Assembly: GCA_963817405.1 (NCBI GenBank)
Contig: CAWFNW010000001.1
Location: 186,001-250,000, forward strand
DNA: 64,000 nucleotides
Reading direction: 5' to 3'
Source: CAWFNW01 sp963817405
Lineage (GTDB): Bacteria > Actinomycetota > Coriobacteriia > Anaerosomatales > Anaerosomataceae
Position 1 is the stretch's first letter. Each line of letters starts with the position of its first letter. Shown here in pieces: positions 1 to 8,737 of this stretch. Below the pieces are notes generated by a model that made no database searches, was not told where the DNA came from, and worked only from the letters and a program-made list of their open reading frames with translations. A program made the position numbers and the translations under genes.

Positions 1-1264
1 CGGTCTGCGGCATGACGCCATCGTCAGCGGCGACGACGAGGACCGCGATGTCCGTCAGGTTGGCCCCGCGTGCGCGCATGGCCGTGAACGCCTCGTGGCC
101 TGGCGTGTCGATAAAGGTGATCTGCTTCCCAGCATGCTGGGCGATCGAGGCACCGATGTGCTGTGTGATGCCGCCGGCCTCGGTTGCGGCCACGCCGGTC
201 TCCCGGATAGCGTCAAGCAGCGACGTCTTGCCGTGGTCGACGTGACCCATGACGGTGACGACCGGCGGTCGGGGCCGAAGGTCCTCGTCGGCGTCCTCGT
301 AGACGATGCCGGCTTCCTCCTCCGGCGTCTGGATGACGAGATTCACCCCAAGGTCCTCCGCGAGGATCTCCATCGTAGTGCGGGCGATCGCCTGGTTCAC
401 CGTGAGAAGCTCTCCGAGCATCATGAGGCGCTTGATGATCTCCGTCGGAGGAAGCGAGAGTGCGTCGGCGAAGTCGCCGACGGTTGCGTTCTCGGTGACG
501 AAGACGGTGCCCTCGGCAACGGGGACGGCCTTGGGCGCCGCTATGCTCCCCGGCACAGGCGCAACGCTCTCGCGCTGGCCGGTCGGCTTCTTGGTCTTCT
601 TCTTCTTCTTGGGACCGCCGGTACCGGCCGCCATCCGCGCCGCTTCGGCGATCAACGCCTGGTGGCGCTGCGCCTCTTCCGCCTGTCGAGCCATCTGGCG
701 GTAGCGCTCGGCCTCTTCGGCCGACTGAGCAGCCGCCTCCTGCTCGAGGCGCTTGCGCTCATCTTGGGCCTTGGCTTCCTGCTCGAGGCGCTTGGACTCC
801 TCCTCGATGCGGCGGTTGCGCTCATCGATCTCGCGCTGGTGCTCCGTCTCCGCGTCGGATACCGCCGGACGCGCTTCTTCCGCGGCAGCGGTTTCGGCCC
901 GGGCGGCTTCGGCCTCGGCTTCGGCGGCCTGAGCCGCGGCCGAAGCTGCAGCCTCGGCGGCCCTCGCCTCAGCCTCTCTGCGGCGCTCTTCCTCAAGCTT
1001 CACTGCAGCCTCGCGACGAGCAGTCTCTTCGGCCTCGACGCGGGCGGCTTCGGCAGCCGCTACCTTCGCGCGCTCCTCTTCCATCGCGGCAAGCCGGTCG
1101 GCGACGAGTGGCGCAAGCTCCTTACGGATCTTGTCGACGTACGCCTCAACGAGCGTGGACGCATGGTTCTTTGCGGGCACTTTCATCCGCTGCAAATGCT
1201 CAAGGAGCTCCTTGGAGGTCATCCCGAACTCCTTGGCAAGCTCATGTACTCTCATTGCGGGCAT
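1..1264 (-). CDS. infB: Translation initiation factor IF-2 (N-terminal part, runs off left edge)
   Basis: IF-2 is the GTPase that positions fMet-tRNA on the 30S subunit and drives subunit joining in the cytoplasm. About 421 N-terminal residues are present. The protein opens with an IF2_N module (RVHELAKEFGMTSKELL), followed by a long Ala/Glu/Arg-rich linker, a lysine run near residue 205, a second IF2_N-like segment (about 235-310) and the start of the GTPase domain with G1 GHVDHGKTS near residue 340 and G3 DTPGHEAF. The ATG at 1264 lies just after the ylxR stop; an in-frame ATG at 1255 (MRVHEL) is the alternative start and matches the family's usual N-terminus. It is the last visible gene of the rimP-nusA-ylxR-infB operon, a universally conserved order. 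The catalytic half lies outside the window. Confidence 0.97.
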   Translation of the reverse strand, partial: MPAMRVHELAKEFGMTSKELLEHLQRMKVPAKNHASTLVEAYVDKIRKELAPLVADRLAAMEEERAKVAAAEAARVEAEETARREAAVKLEEERRREAEARAAEAAASAAAQAAEAEAEAARAETAAAEEARPAVSDAETEHQREIDERNRRIEEESKRLEQEAKAQDERKRLEQEAAAQSAEEAERYRQMARQAEEAQRHQALIAEAARMAAGTGGPKKKKKTKKPTGQRESVAPVPGSIAAPKAVPVAEGTVFVTENATVGDFADALSLPPTEIIKRLMMLGELLTVNQAIARTTMEILAEDLGVNLVIQTPEEEAGIVYEDADEDLRPRPPVVTVMGHVDHGKTSLLDAIRETGVAATEAGGITQHIGASIAQHAGKQITFIDTPGHEAFTAMRARGANLTDIAVLVVAADDGVMPQT

Positions 1265-1265
1265 A

Positions 1266-1568
1266 TCAGTCACCGTCCCGGTTGCGAGCGCTGCTCCCCG
1301 CGAGCAGCTGCTCGAAATCGTGCCTCAAGCGCTCGAGTTCGTCCTCGGGGAGGCCTACTCGAAGCGCGGTACCGAATCTCCTCTTTCGTGCGGCCGCCTC
1401 GAAGCATTCCTGGCGGGCGCACACATACGCACCCCGCCCGTTTCGGCGACCCGTCGCGTCAACGACGACCTCGCCATCCGGGGTACGCACCACGCGTACA
1501 AGCTCGCGCTTGTCAGCCTCACGGCCGCAGCCGAGGCACGTGCGATGTGGTGTCTTGCCGGCCTTCAT
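1266..1568 (-). CDS. ylxR: YlxR family RNA-binding protein (DUF448)
   Basis: Small basic protein of 100 residues between nusA and infB, where YlxR nearly always sits. The N-terminal signature RTCLGCGREADKRELVRVV and the conserved block NGRGAYVCARQECFEAA near residues 45-60 are visible. The family has an RNA-binding fold; in Bacillus it has been linked to RNase P, but the role in this organism is inference. The ATG at 1568 is preceded by GAGGG inside the end of nusA. Longer upstream reading is possible but would overlap nusA heavily and lacks family similarity. Confidence 0.93.
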   Translation of the reverse strand: MKAGKTPHRTCLGCGREADKRELVRVVRTPDGEVVVDATGRRNGRGAYVCARQECFEAAARKRRFGTALRVGLPEDELERLRHDFEQLLAGSSARNRDGD

Positions 1569-1572
1569 GGGG

Positions 1573-2721
1573 CTACGCGTCGCCCTCCTTCTGGTGGATC
1601 CGGCAGTAACGCGTACCGGGGAGCGCCTTGTTGCGGCATCGGATGCCCGTGCTCGTCTCAGCGATGCACCGGCCGTCGCCCTGGTCATGGATCTTGTGAT
1701 CTCCGGAGAGGATAGCCGCGGCAAGGCCGGTCTCCATCGCCTGCGACATGCTCTTGATGTCGATGCGCCAACCCGTGAGCTTCGCGGCGAGGCGCGCGTT
1801 CTGCCCTTCCTTGCCGATTGCGAGGGAGAGCTGGTCGTCTGGGACGATCACGGTCGCGGTGTGTTCATCCGCGCCGATGAGCACCGAGGTGACCTTCGCC
1901 GGCGACAGCGCGTGTCCGACGAAGCTTGCAGCGTCCTCGGACCACGGGACGACGTCGATCCGCTCGCCCTTGAGCTCGGCCACGACCATGCGAACTCGGC
2001 TGCCCTTCGGGCCGACGCACGCGCCCACAGGGTCGAGGCCGGGCTCACGGGACGAGACCGCGATCTTGGAGCGCAGGCCCGGCTCGCGGGCGACGCTCTT
2101 GATCTCGACGATGCCGTCGTAGATCTCGGGGACCTCGAGCTCGAAGAGGCGCTTGATCAGGTTCGGGTGCGTCCGTGAGACGACGATCGACGGCTCGCTC
2201 TGCGAGGTCGTGGGCATGTGCACGTTGATGATGAGTGCCTTCAGGCGCATGTTGTGGTCGTACCGCTCGTTCTTGGGCTGCTCGTCCGGCGGCAGCAGTG
2301 CCTCGACACCCTCACGGATCTTGATGAGCGTGTAGCGGCTGTCCGACTGCTGCACGGTGCCGGTGATGGTGTCGCCGATGCGGTCCGCGTACTCCTCGAA
2401 GATCTGCTCGCGCTCGGCTTCACGGATCGACTGGCTGATGACCTGTTTCGCGGTCTGGGCAGCGAACCGGGAGATGTTCGCCGGCGTGATGTCCCGCTCC
2501 TCGAAGATGGGCTCGGTCTCGGTGCCGCCAACCGGCACGAGTTCGTAGACCTTGATATGGCCCGATTCGCGGTCGATGACGACGCGCGCATCGTTCTCGA
2601 GGTCGAGCATCTTCTTGTAGCTCTTGGCGAGCTCCGCCTCCAGCCGGCTGAGCATCGCGTACTCGTCTATGTTCTTCTGGCGCGCTAGTTCCCGGAGCGC
2701 ATCCATGAGTCCTTCGCTCAT
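1573..2721 (-). CDS. nusA: Transcription termination/antitermination factor NusA with Cys/His tail
   Basis: NusA binds RNA polymerase and nascent RNA to modulate pausing, termination and antitermination. The 382-residue protein shows the NusA N-terminal domain (about 1-125), an S1 domain (about 130-200, GTVQQSDSRYTLIKIREG) and tandem KH domains (about 205-345, with GACVGPKGSRVR and LAIGKEGQNARLAAKLTGW). After the second KH domain comes a short tail with Cys352, Cys362, Cys373 and His376, spaced like a small zinc-binding knuckle; the usual NusA does not need this. It overlaps rimP by 4 bases (ATGA) and shares the promoter upstream of rimP. Confidence 0.97.
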   Translation of the reverse strand: MSEGLMDALRELARQKNIDEYAMLSRLEAELAKSYKKMLDLENDARVVIDRESGHIKVYELVPVGGTETEPIFEERDITPANISRFAAQTAKQVISQSIREAEREQIFEEYADRIGDTITGTVQQSDSRYTLIKIREGVEALLPPDEQPKNERYDHNMRLKALIINVHMPTTSQSEPSIVVSRTHPNLIKRLFELEVPEIYDGIVEIKSVAREPGLRSKIAVSSREPGLDPVGACVGPKGSRVRMVVAELKGERIDVVPWSEDAASFVGHALSPAKVTSVLIGADEHTATVIVPDDQLSLAIGKEGQNARLAAKLTGWRIDIKSMSQAMETGLAAAILSGDHKIHDQGDGRCIAETSTGIRCRNKALPGTRYCRIHQKEGDA

Positions 2722-3203
2722 CGCGTGTTCCCTTCCCCGAGTGCCTCGAAGTCGAATTTCAGGCGCGCGCGTGTGACCGAAGCCAACGGCACGCGGTGGA
2801 TATCGCTTGTGACCTCGATGAGCACGTTGTCGCCCTCAAGGCCTCTGATGGTGCCGGTGAATGAGGAATGACCGTCGACGGCGGGTGCTATCTTGACCGT
2901 CGCTCGCTCACCGTTGAACCGCTCCCAGTCGCTCCGCTTCACGAGCGGTCGCTCGATGCCGGGCGACGAGACCTCCAGCGTGTATGCGGCTGCGAGATCC
3001 CTGACCTCGTCCAACGCTTCCGAAACCCAGCGATTTGCGGAGGTCAGGACGTCGAGATCGATCCCACCGTCCCGGTCGAGGTAGATACGAACGACCGGCG
3101 ACTTCGCCGGCCCCACAACCTCTGCGGCCACGATCTCGAGGCCGTGGGAGACGGCGAGCGGTTCGAGGAGTGACATGAGCCGTGGTGCCAGGTCATCCGC
3201 CAT
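2718..3203 (-). CDS. rimP: Ribosome maturation factor RimP
   Basis: RimP helps assemble the 30S subunit. The 161-residue protein has the N-terminal alpha/beta domain with VVRIYLDRDGGIDLDVL and the family signature YTLEVSSPGIERPL at about residues 85-98, then the C-terminal SH3-like domain. The ATG at 3203 is chosen because a near-perfect Shine-Dalgarno, AAAGGAGGT, lies 8 bases upstream; reading could continue upstream but without support. It is the first gene of the rimP-nusA-ylxR-infB operon, with its own promoter and a leader hairpin in front. Confidence 0.96.
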   Translation of the reverse strand: MADDLAPRLMSLLEPLAVSHGLEIVAAEVVGPAKSPVVRIYLDRDGGIDLDVLTSANRWVSEALDEVRDLAAAYTLEVSSPGIERPLVKRSDWERFNGERATVKIAPAVDGHSSFTGTIRGLEGDNVLIEVTSDIHRVPLASVTRARLKFDFEALGEGNTR

Positions 3204-3228
3204 CTTCCGACCTCCTTTCCAGAACAAA

Positions 3229-3252
3229 AGAAGCGGGGGTGAGCCCACTTCT
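3229..3252 (-). terminator. Terminator-like hairpin in the rimP leader (possible attenuator)
   Basis: On the minus strand an imperfect hairpin is formed by 3244-3252 and 3229-3237: 9 pairs including one G-U, with a 6-base loop. The transcript continues with TTTGTTCT. It sits between the promoter at 3278-3305 and the rimP Shine-Dalgarno, so transcripts from that promoter must pass it. That position suggests attenuation of the nusA operon rather than termination of proS. The stem is only moderately strong. Confidence 0.5.
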
Positions 3253-3277
3253 CGCAGGGACGATTCAGTTCGCAGCG

Positions 3278-3305
3278 ATTCTACCACAGCACCGTGGGCG
3301 GTCAA
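3278..3305 (-). promoter_or_regulatory. Sigma-70-type promoter for rimP-nusA-infB
   Basis: On the minus strand a -35 box TTGACC (3305-3300) and a -10 box TAGAAT (3283-3278) are separated by 16 bases. This is the closest match to the vegetative consensus seen in the window. The start point would fall near 3271, giving a leader of about 68 bases before rimP. Confidence 0.7.
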
Positions 3306-3337
3306 AACACCCCACACGCCGTGGTTCGACCGACGGG

Positions 3338-5074
3338 CTACCGGTTCAGGCGCGCTCGCTCAGCCACGACGACGCCGGCCACGTGGCTCGCTACGTCGTC
3401 GATGGCGATGGAGATCCGGTCTCCGGTTCCGCGGGTCTTGACCTCGACAGTGCCCGAAGTGACACCCTTCTTCCCGACGACAATCTGGTACGGCCAACCG
3501 ATGAGGTCCGCGTCGGCGAACTTCACGCCCGCGCGTTCGTCGCGGTCGTCGAGGACGACGTCCACGCCGGCCGCCGCAACCTCGCGCCAGATTCGCTCGG
3601 CGACCGGTGCAACCACCTCGTCGCCGACGGTCAGCGGCAGGACCGCGACCTCCATCGGAGCGACGGACACTGGCCAGGCGATGCCTGCGTCGTCGTTGTA
3701 CTGCTCGATGACGGCTGCGAGCGAGCGCGTGATGCCGACGCCGTAGCAGCCCATGAGGAAGGGCTGCTCGACGCCCGCTTCGTTCGCGAATGTGGCGCCC
3801 ATCGCCTCCGAATAGCGTGTTCCAAGCTGGAAGACCTGACTCACCTCGATGCCGCGAGCGCCCTTGAGCACGCCACCACACGTCGGGCAGCCGTCACCGG
3901 GCTCGGCCAGCACGAGGTCGGCCCACTGATCGATGTCGAAGTCCCGACCGGGCATGGCACCGACGACGTGGTAGTCGTTCTCGTTCGCACCGATCCCCCA
4001 TGAGACATCGTCCTTGAGGCTGACGTCTGCGACGACGAGCGTGCCTGAAGGTGGTGCAACAGGGCCGAGCGAGCCCTTGGGAATACCGAAGCTCGCGAAG
4101 TCCTCCTCGTCCAGGAGCTCAAGACCGGGCACGGCCCACTCGGCCTTGATGGGATTGAGTTCCCGGTCACCGGGTAGGCACAGGAAGACGAGGCGGCCCC
4201 CGGGCGTCTTCCCGGCCATCGTCTTGACCGTGTCGTGCTCGGCGATGTTGAGGAAGGTCGAAAGCTCGGCGATCGTCCGGATCTCGGGCGTGTGGACGCG
4301 CTCCATGGGGCGCGGTTCGGTGACCGCCGGCGTCCGCGGCACGACGGTCTCGGCGGCCTCCACGTTGGCCGCATAGCCGCAGTCGCAGTCGCAGTAGACC
4401 AGGGCGGCCTCGCCGCTCTCTGCAAGCGCCATGAACTCCGTCGTGACCTTACCGCCGATCTGGCCGGACTCGGCCGCGACCGGTCGCCACGCGAGACCGA
4501 GGCGGTCGCAGATACGCCCGTACGCATGCGCCATGTCGTCATAGTGCTCCTGGAGCGACGCCTCGTCGGCATGGAACGAGTAGGCATCCTTCATGATGAA
4601 CTCGCGGCCGCGCAAGAGCCCGAAGCGAGGGCGCGCCTCGTCGCGGAACTTCATGTTGATCTGGTAGAGCGACAGCGGAAGGTCGCGGTACGAACGCACC
4701 TCGCCCCGAACAGCGTCGGTGATGATCTCCTCGTGGGTTGGGCCAAGGCAGAAGTCGCGGCCGGCCCGGTCCTTCAGCCGAGCGAGCTCGGGGCCGTAGA
4801 GGTCCCAGCGGCCCGACTGCTCCCAGAGCTCGGCCGGCTGCACGATGGGCATGAGCATCTCCTGGCTGCCGATCGCGTCCATCTCCTCACGCACGATCTG
4901 CTCGATCTTGCGGATGGAGCGCCAGGCGAGCGGGAGGAAGGTGTAGATGCCCGCGGCGACCTTGCGGATCATGCCGGCGCGCAGCAGCAGCCGATGGCTC
5001 GCGACCTCGGCTTCGGAGGGGTCTTCTTTGAGGGTGGGGGCGTAGACGGACGACATCTTCAGGGCGACAGGCAT
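3338..5074 (-). CDS. proS: Prolyl-tRNA synthetase (bacterial type)
   Basis: Charges tRNA-Pro with proline. The 578-residue length and layout are those of the bacterial form with an inserted editing domain. Class II motifs are visible: GPTHEE at 111-116 and motif 2 FRDEARPRFGLLRGREF at 143-159. The editing insertion spans about 225-395, and motif 3 and the anticodon-binding domain are C-terminal (GVGITRS, then the HGTP domain). The ATG at 5074 follows GAAGGAG with suitable spacing; Met7 is a less likely alternative start. It lies between ispG and rimP, and a promoter is likely upstream at 5110-5118. Confidence 0.97.
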   Translation of the reverse strand: MPVALKMSSVYAPTLKEDPSEAEVASHRLLLRAGMIRKVAAGIYTFLPLAWRSIRKIEQIVREEMDAIGSQEMLMPIVQPAELWEQSGRWDLYGPELARLKDRAGRDFCLGPTHEEIITDAVRGEVRSYRDLPLSLYQINMKFRDEARPRFGLLRGREFIMKDAYSFHADEASLQEHYDDMAHAYGRICDRLGLAWRPVAAESGQIGGKVTTEFMALAESGEAALVYCDCDCGYAANVEAAETVVPRTPAVTEPRPMERVHTPEIRTIAELSTFLNIAEHDTVKTMAGKTPGGRLVFLCLPGDRELNPIKAEWAVPGLELLDEEDFASFGIPKGSLGPVAPPSGTLVVADVSLKDDVSWGIGANENDYHVVGAMPGRDFDIDQWADLVLAEPGDGCPTCGGVLKGARGIEVSQVFQLGTRYSEAMGATFANEAGVEQPFLMGCYGVGITRSLAAVIEQYNDDAGIAWPVSVAPMEVAVLPLTVGDEVVAPVAERIWREVAAAGVDVVLDDRDERAGVKFADADLIGWPYQIVVGKKGVTSGTVEVKTRGTGDRISIAIDDVASHVAGVVVAERARLNR

Positions 5075-5109
5075 GTGCTCGGCTCCTTCGCGGTGCTGGA
5101 TGTGGAAGC

Positions 5110-5118
5110 AGGATAGCA
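5110..5118 (-). promoter_or_regulatory. Possible extended -10 promoter for proS
   Basis: On the minus strand TGC immediately precedes TATCCT (5118-5110), an extended -10 element. No good -35 box is visible 16-18 bases upstream. It lies in the 75-base gap between ispG and proS. Confidence 0.35.
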
Positions 5119-5149
5119 GAACGCGGTGCTCACGCGAGGCGGGAGGCGC

Positions 5150-6226
5150 CTACGAGGCGTCGTTCTCCGTCGTGCCACCCAGTGCCGCGACTTCCGCCAT
5201 CAGCGCATCCACGATCTCCGCTTCGGGAACCTTGCGCATCGGTTGTCCGTGGCGGAAGAGGAGCCCCACACCCTTGCCGGCGGCAACCCCGATGTCAGCG
5301 TCACGCGCCTCGCCGGGGCCGTTCACGACACAGCCCATCACGGCGACCTTCACGGGGGAGCGCAGCTGGCGCAGCCGCCGCTCCACTTCGTTCGCGATTG
5401 GCACAAGGTCGATCTCGCAGCGACCGCATGTCGGGCACGAGACGAGCTCGGGGCTCCGCCTTCGGATGTCGAGCGCGGCGAGGATCTCCCACGCCACCGT
5501 GACCTCGTCGACCGGATCGGCGGTGAGCGAAACGCGCACGGTGTCGCCGATGCCCTCGGCAAGCAGAATGCCGAGACCCACCGACGACTTCACGGTCCCG
5601 GAGAGGCTGGTGCCGGCCTCAGTCACCCCGATGTGGAGCGCGTACGGGACCTCGAGACTCAGCGCACGGTATGCCTCGACGGTCGCGAGCACCGATGACG
5701 CCTTGGCAGAGACGACGAGGTCCTCGAACCCCCGGGTGGTCGCGTGCTCGCAGAACGCGACCGCACTCGCCACAAGCTTCTGCGGCAGTGTCCAGTCGCG
5801 GTCCCGGTACTCCTCGGCGAGCGAACCTGCGTTCACGCCGATACGGACCGGGATTCCCGCCTCCCCTGCCGCCTCGAGAACGGCGTCGACGCGTTCAAGT
5901 GACCCGATGTTGCCGGGGTTGATGCGCAGCTTCGCCGCGCCGAGCCTCGTCGCTTCTATGGCAAGGCGGTGGTCGAAGTGGATGTCGGCAACGACCGGAA
6001 GCGGGGCCGCGGCGCAGATCGCCGCGAATCCGACCAACGCATCCGCGTGCGGGATGGCGACCCGGACGATCTCGCAACCGGCATCAGCGAGGCGTGCGAC
6101 CTGCGAGAGCGTCGCCTGAGGATCGCGCGTGTCGGTGTTCGTCATCGACTGGACCGCGATCGGTGCGCCACCGCCGATCTGAACGTCTCCGACGACGACA
6201 GGTCGCGTATCACGGCGAAGCATCAT
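5150..6226 (-). CDS. ispG: 4-hydroxy-3-methylbut-2-enyl diphosphate synthase (flavodoxin type)
   Basis: IspG (GcpE) reduces MEcPP to HMBPP in the MEP isoprenoid pathway using a 4Fe-4S cluster. The 358-residue protein has an N-terminal TIM barrel (PIAVQSMTNTDTRD, VADIHFDHRLA, LRINPGNIG) and a C-terminal cluster domain with CPTCGRC and MGCVVNGPGEA supplying the three Cys and one Glu ligands. It starts with a double ATG behind GAGGGGAGC. It shares the cluster with dxr and uppS, so three isoprenoid genes are close together. Confidence 0.97.
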   Translation of the reverse strand: MMLRRDTRPVVVGDVQIGGGAPIAVQSMTNTDTRDPQATLSQVARLADAGCEIVRVAIPHADALVGFAAICAAAPLPVVADIHFDHRLAIEATRLGAAKLRINPGNIGSLERVDAVLEAAGEAGIPVRIGVNAGSLAEEYRDRDWTLPQKLVASAVAFCEHATTRGFEDLVVSAKASSVLATVEAYRALSLEVPYALHIGVTEAGTSLSGTVKSSVGLGILLAEGIGDTVRVSLTADPVDEVTVAWEILAALDIRRRSPELVSCPTCGRCEIDLVPIANEVERRLRQLRSPVKVAVMGCVVNGPGEARDADIGVAAGKGVGLLFRHGQPMRKVPEAEIVDALMAEVAALGGTTENDAS

Positions 6227-6254
6227 GCTCCCCTCCCCTCGCAGAGAGCGGTCG

Positions 6255-7508
6255 TCACTGCGCCAGGCGCATGACGTCCGCGTACATTATGTAGCCGATG
6301 AGGGAGAACAGCAGGATGGCTCCGACGGCACTCACCGCAACCGAGAAACGTCGTCCCAATGGTCTCCCCGCGGCGCGCTCGACGACTTCGACGGCGACCT
6401 TCCCACCGTCGAGCGGCGGTATCGGCAGAATGTTCATCGCCCCGAGGGAGAGCGAGAGGAGCGCGATAAGCCACGCGTAGTCGAGCGGCCCCGCCTTGGC
6501 GGCGTCGGCGGCCATGATGCTGATGCCCACCACCCCTCGGGCGTTCGAGACCGACCGCGAGAAGGTCGCGGGTCGGAAGAAGCCCCCGATGGCCTTGAAC
6601 ACCTCGCCGGTCCACGCGAAGCCTTGTCCGATCGCCTGCGGAACCGAGTACTGGACCTTGGTGAACGTCGGCCCGATTCCGAGGAAGCCATGCCCGTCAC
6701 GCTCGGCGAGCACTACGTCGTAGGTGAAGCTCACCCCGGACCGCTCCACGCCGATGGCGACGGTGTCGCCTGCGTTCGTCGTGGCCATGAGTCCAAGGAA
6801 GCCGACCCAGCTCTCCACCGGCGTGCCGTCGAAGGAGACGAGTCTGTCGCCGGGAAGCAGGCCGGCTTCCGCAGCAGGCGACGAGGGGTTCACGGCCTCC
6901 AGGACCGTGCTCGGCTCGTAGGTGCCCCAGGCTGAGAGCACAACGGTGAACACAGCGATAGCAGTAAGGAGATTGACGACGACTCCGGCCGAAAGCACGA
7001 CAAGGCGCTTCACTGTCGACAGGCCGCGGTAGGTGCGCTTCCGTGCGGCGTCGAGGAGCGCGGCGCCGGGATGGGTGCCGTCGAGGCTGTCCGCAAGGAC
7101 GACGACGTCGTCCTTGGGCTCGGTGAGGGCGCCCCAGTCCTCGAGGGTCGTGATGAGCGCCGTGGCGCGCCGGACGTCAACGCCGAGCTCAGCTGCGAGC
7201 GCCGTGAGGTCCAGTCTGCCGGCACGGGCCACGGCGTCGAGGGCTGGACCCAGGAGCTCGTCTTCCGGTCCGGGCTCCATACCCGCGATCCTGACGTACC
7301 CGCCAAGCGGAATCGCGGTGATGCCCCAGTCCATGTTCTTCGTGTGGAGGCGCAGCGCGGGACCCGGCAGGCCGATCATGAACTCGTGCACTTTGACGCG
7401 GAACGCGCGGGCCGCGAGGAAGTGACCGCCCTCATGGAGAACGACGAGGATCGAGAACGTCAGCACGCCCCAGAAGATGATGTCGAGCGTTCCGAGAATC
7501 CCTGTCAC
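6255..7508 (-). CDS. rseP: Site-2 membrane metalloprotease RseP/RasP with an inserted domain
   Basis: Intramembrane zinc protease (peptidase M50) that cleaves membrane-embedded substrates such as anti-sigma factors or signal-peptide remnants. The first membrane segment carries the HExxH site as HEGGH (25-29). A PDZ domain spans about 195-270, and the second active-site motif NILPIPPLDGG lies at 358-368. Between the first periplasm/cytoplasm loop and the PDZ domain, residues about 82-148 form an extra segment (LTALAAELGVDVRRATALI) that reads like a helix-turn-helix and is absent from textbook RseP. The GTG start at 7508 follows AAAGGA. It sits between dxr and ispG, a common order. Confidence 0.94.
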   Translation of the reverse strand: MTGILGTLDIIFWGVLTFSILVVLHEGGHFLAARAFRVKVHEFMIGLPGPALRLHTKNMDWGITAIPLGGYVRIAGMEPGPEDELLGPALDAVARAGRLDLTALAAELGVDVRRATALITTLEDWGALTEPKDDVVVLADSLDGTHPGAALLDAARKRTYRGLSTVKRLVVLSAGVVVNLLTAIAVFTVVLSAWGTYEPSTVLEAVNPSSPAAEAGLLPGDRLVSFDGTPVESWVGFLGLMATTNAGDTVAIGVERSGVSFTYDVVLAERDGHGFLGIGPTFTKVQYSVPQAIGQGFAWTGEVFKAIGGFFRPATFSRSVSNARGVVGISIMAADAAKAGPLDYAWLIALLSLSLGAMNILPIPPLDGGKVAVEVVERAAGRPLGRRFSVAVSAVGAILLFSLIGYIMYADVMRLAQ

Positions 7509-7591
7509 GACGTCTGAGTCCTTTCAATATCACCCGTACGAACACGTGCGCTGAGCAGTGAGTTGAGCAACAAGTGAGCCAGCCTCGGCGC

Positions 7592-8737
7592 TCAGGGCAT
7601 GCGCGACGCCTCGCCCCGGGCCCACGCGTCGACCGCCTCAACATCCTCGATCGAGCTCGGCTCGAAGCTCTCGTGAGCGCTCATAACGCGCTCAACGATG
7701 CGTGGGATGTCGCTGAAGCCGAGTGCGCCGTCGAGGAAGCCGGCGACCGCCACCTCGTTCGCGGCGTTCATGGCCGCAGGCATAGTACCCCCCTGCCGCC
7801 CGGCCGCGAGCGCGAGCGTGAGACAGGGGAACGCCTCGGGGTCCGGCTCCTCGAACGTGAGCGAACCAATGGTCGCGAAGTCGACCGGCGGGAGCGGAGC
7901 GTCCCAACGTGCCGGGTAGCTGAGCGCGTACTGGATGGGAATCCGCATGTCGGTCGCCCCGAGGTGAGCCTTCACCGAGCCGTCCCGGTACTCGACCATC
8001 GAGTGGACGCACGACTGAGGATGCACGACCACCTTGATGCGGTCGTATGGCGTGCCGAACAGGAAGTGCGCCTCGATCGTCTCGAGCCCTTTGTTCATGA
8101 GCGTCGCCGAGTCGATCGTGATCTTCGGCCCCATCGTCCACCGCGGGTGCGCGAGCGCCTCGTCGACCGTCACGCTCGCGAGCGACTCGGCGGGGCGGCC
8201 GCGGAACGGCCCGCCGGAGGCGGTGAGCCAGATGCGAGACACCTCGGCGGGGTCCTCACCCACGAGGCACTGGAAGATGGCCGAGTGCTCGGAGTCGACG
8301 GGGATGAGCTGGTCGGGGCGCTGCACACGATCGGTGATGAGCCGGCCTCCGACGACAAGTGACTCCTTGTTCGCGAGCGCCAGGCGCACCCCCGCGTCGA
8401 GCGCGGCCGCGGAGGCCCGGAGCCCTGCTGCACCGACGAGGGCGTTCAAGACGATGTCGGCGCAGCACTCGGCGGCAAGCCACTCGACCGCCGCTGCGCC
8501 CGCTCCGATGTGAGCGTCGGGCAGGAGCTGGCGGAGTGCAGGCTCCTGTTCCGCATCACCGATGGCGACGCGGCTGACTCCGAAGACCCGCGCCTGCTCG
8601 GCGAGCTGCACGACGCTCACGTGCGCGGACAACGCGACGACTTCGATGCGATCAGAGAACCGCGCCGCGACGTCGAGCGCCTGGCGCCCGATCGAGCCGG
8701 TGGAGCCCAGGATTGCAAGGCGAAGCCGGCCGCTCAT
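7592..8737 (-). CDS. dxr: 1-deoxy-D-xylulose 5-phosphate reductoisomerase
   Basis: Second step of the MEP pathway: rearranges and reduces DXP to MEP with NADPH. The 381-residue protein has the nucleotide-binding motif LGSTGSIGRQALDV at its N-terminus, NKESLVVGG, the substrate motif PVDSEHSAIFQ and SGGPFRG, with metal ligands in the Asp/Glu positions of PVDSEHS. The ATG at 8737 overlaps the cdsA stop by 4 bases (ATGA), which fixes the start. Confidence 0.97.
   Translation of the reverse strand: MSGRLRLAILGSTGSIGRQALDVAARFSDRIEVVALSAHVSVVQLAEQARVFGVSRVAIGDAEQEPALRQLLPDAHIGAGAAAVEWLAAECCADIVLNALVGAAGLRASAAALDAGVRLALANKESLVVGGRLITDRVQRPDQLIPVDSEHSAIFQCLVGEDPAEVSRIWLTASGGPFRGRPAESLASVTVDEALAHPRWTMGPKITIDSATLMNKGLETIEAHFLFGTPYDRIKVVVHPQSCVHSMVEYRDGSVKAHLGATDMRIPIQYALSYPARWDAPLPPVDFATIGSLTFEEPDPEAFPCLTLALAAGRQGGTMPAAMNAANEVAVAGFLDGALGFSDIPRIVERVMSAHESFEPSSIEDVEAVDAWARGEASRMP

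Noticed and set aside
95..2178. Overlapping plus-strand open frames opposite infB, ylxR and nusA
   Set aside because: Low-complexity antisense reading without ribosome-binding sites or known motifs; the minus-strand genes explain the sequence.
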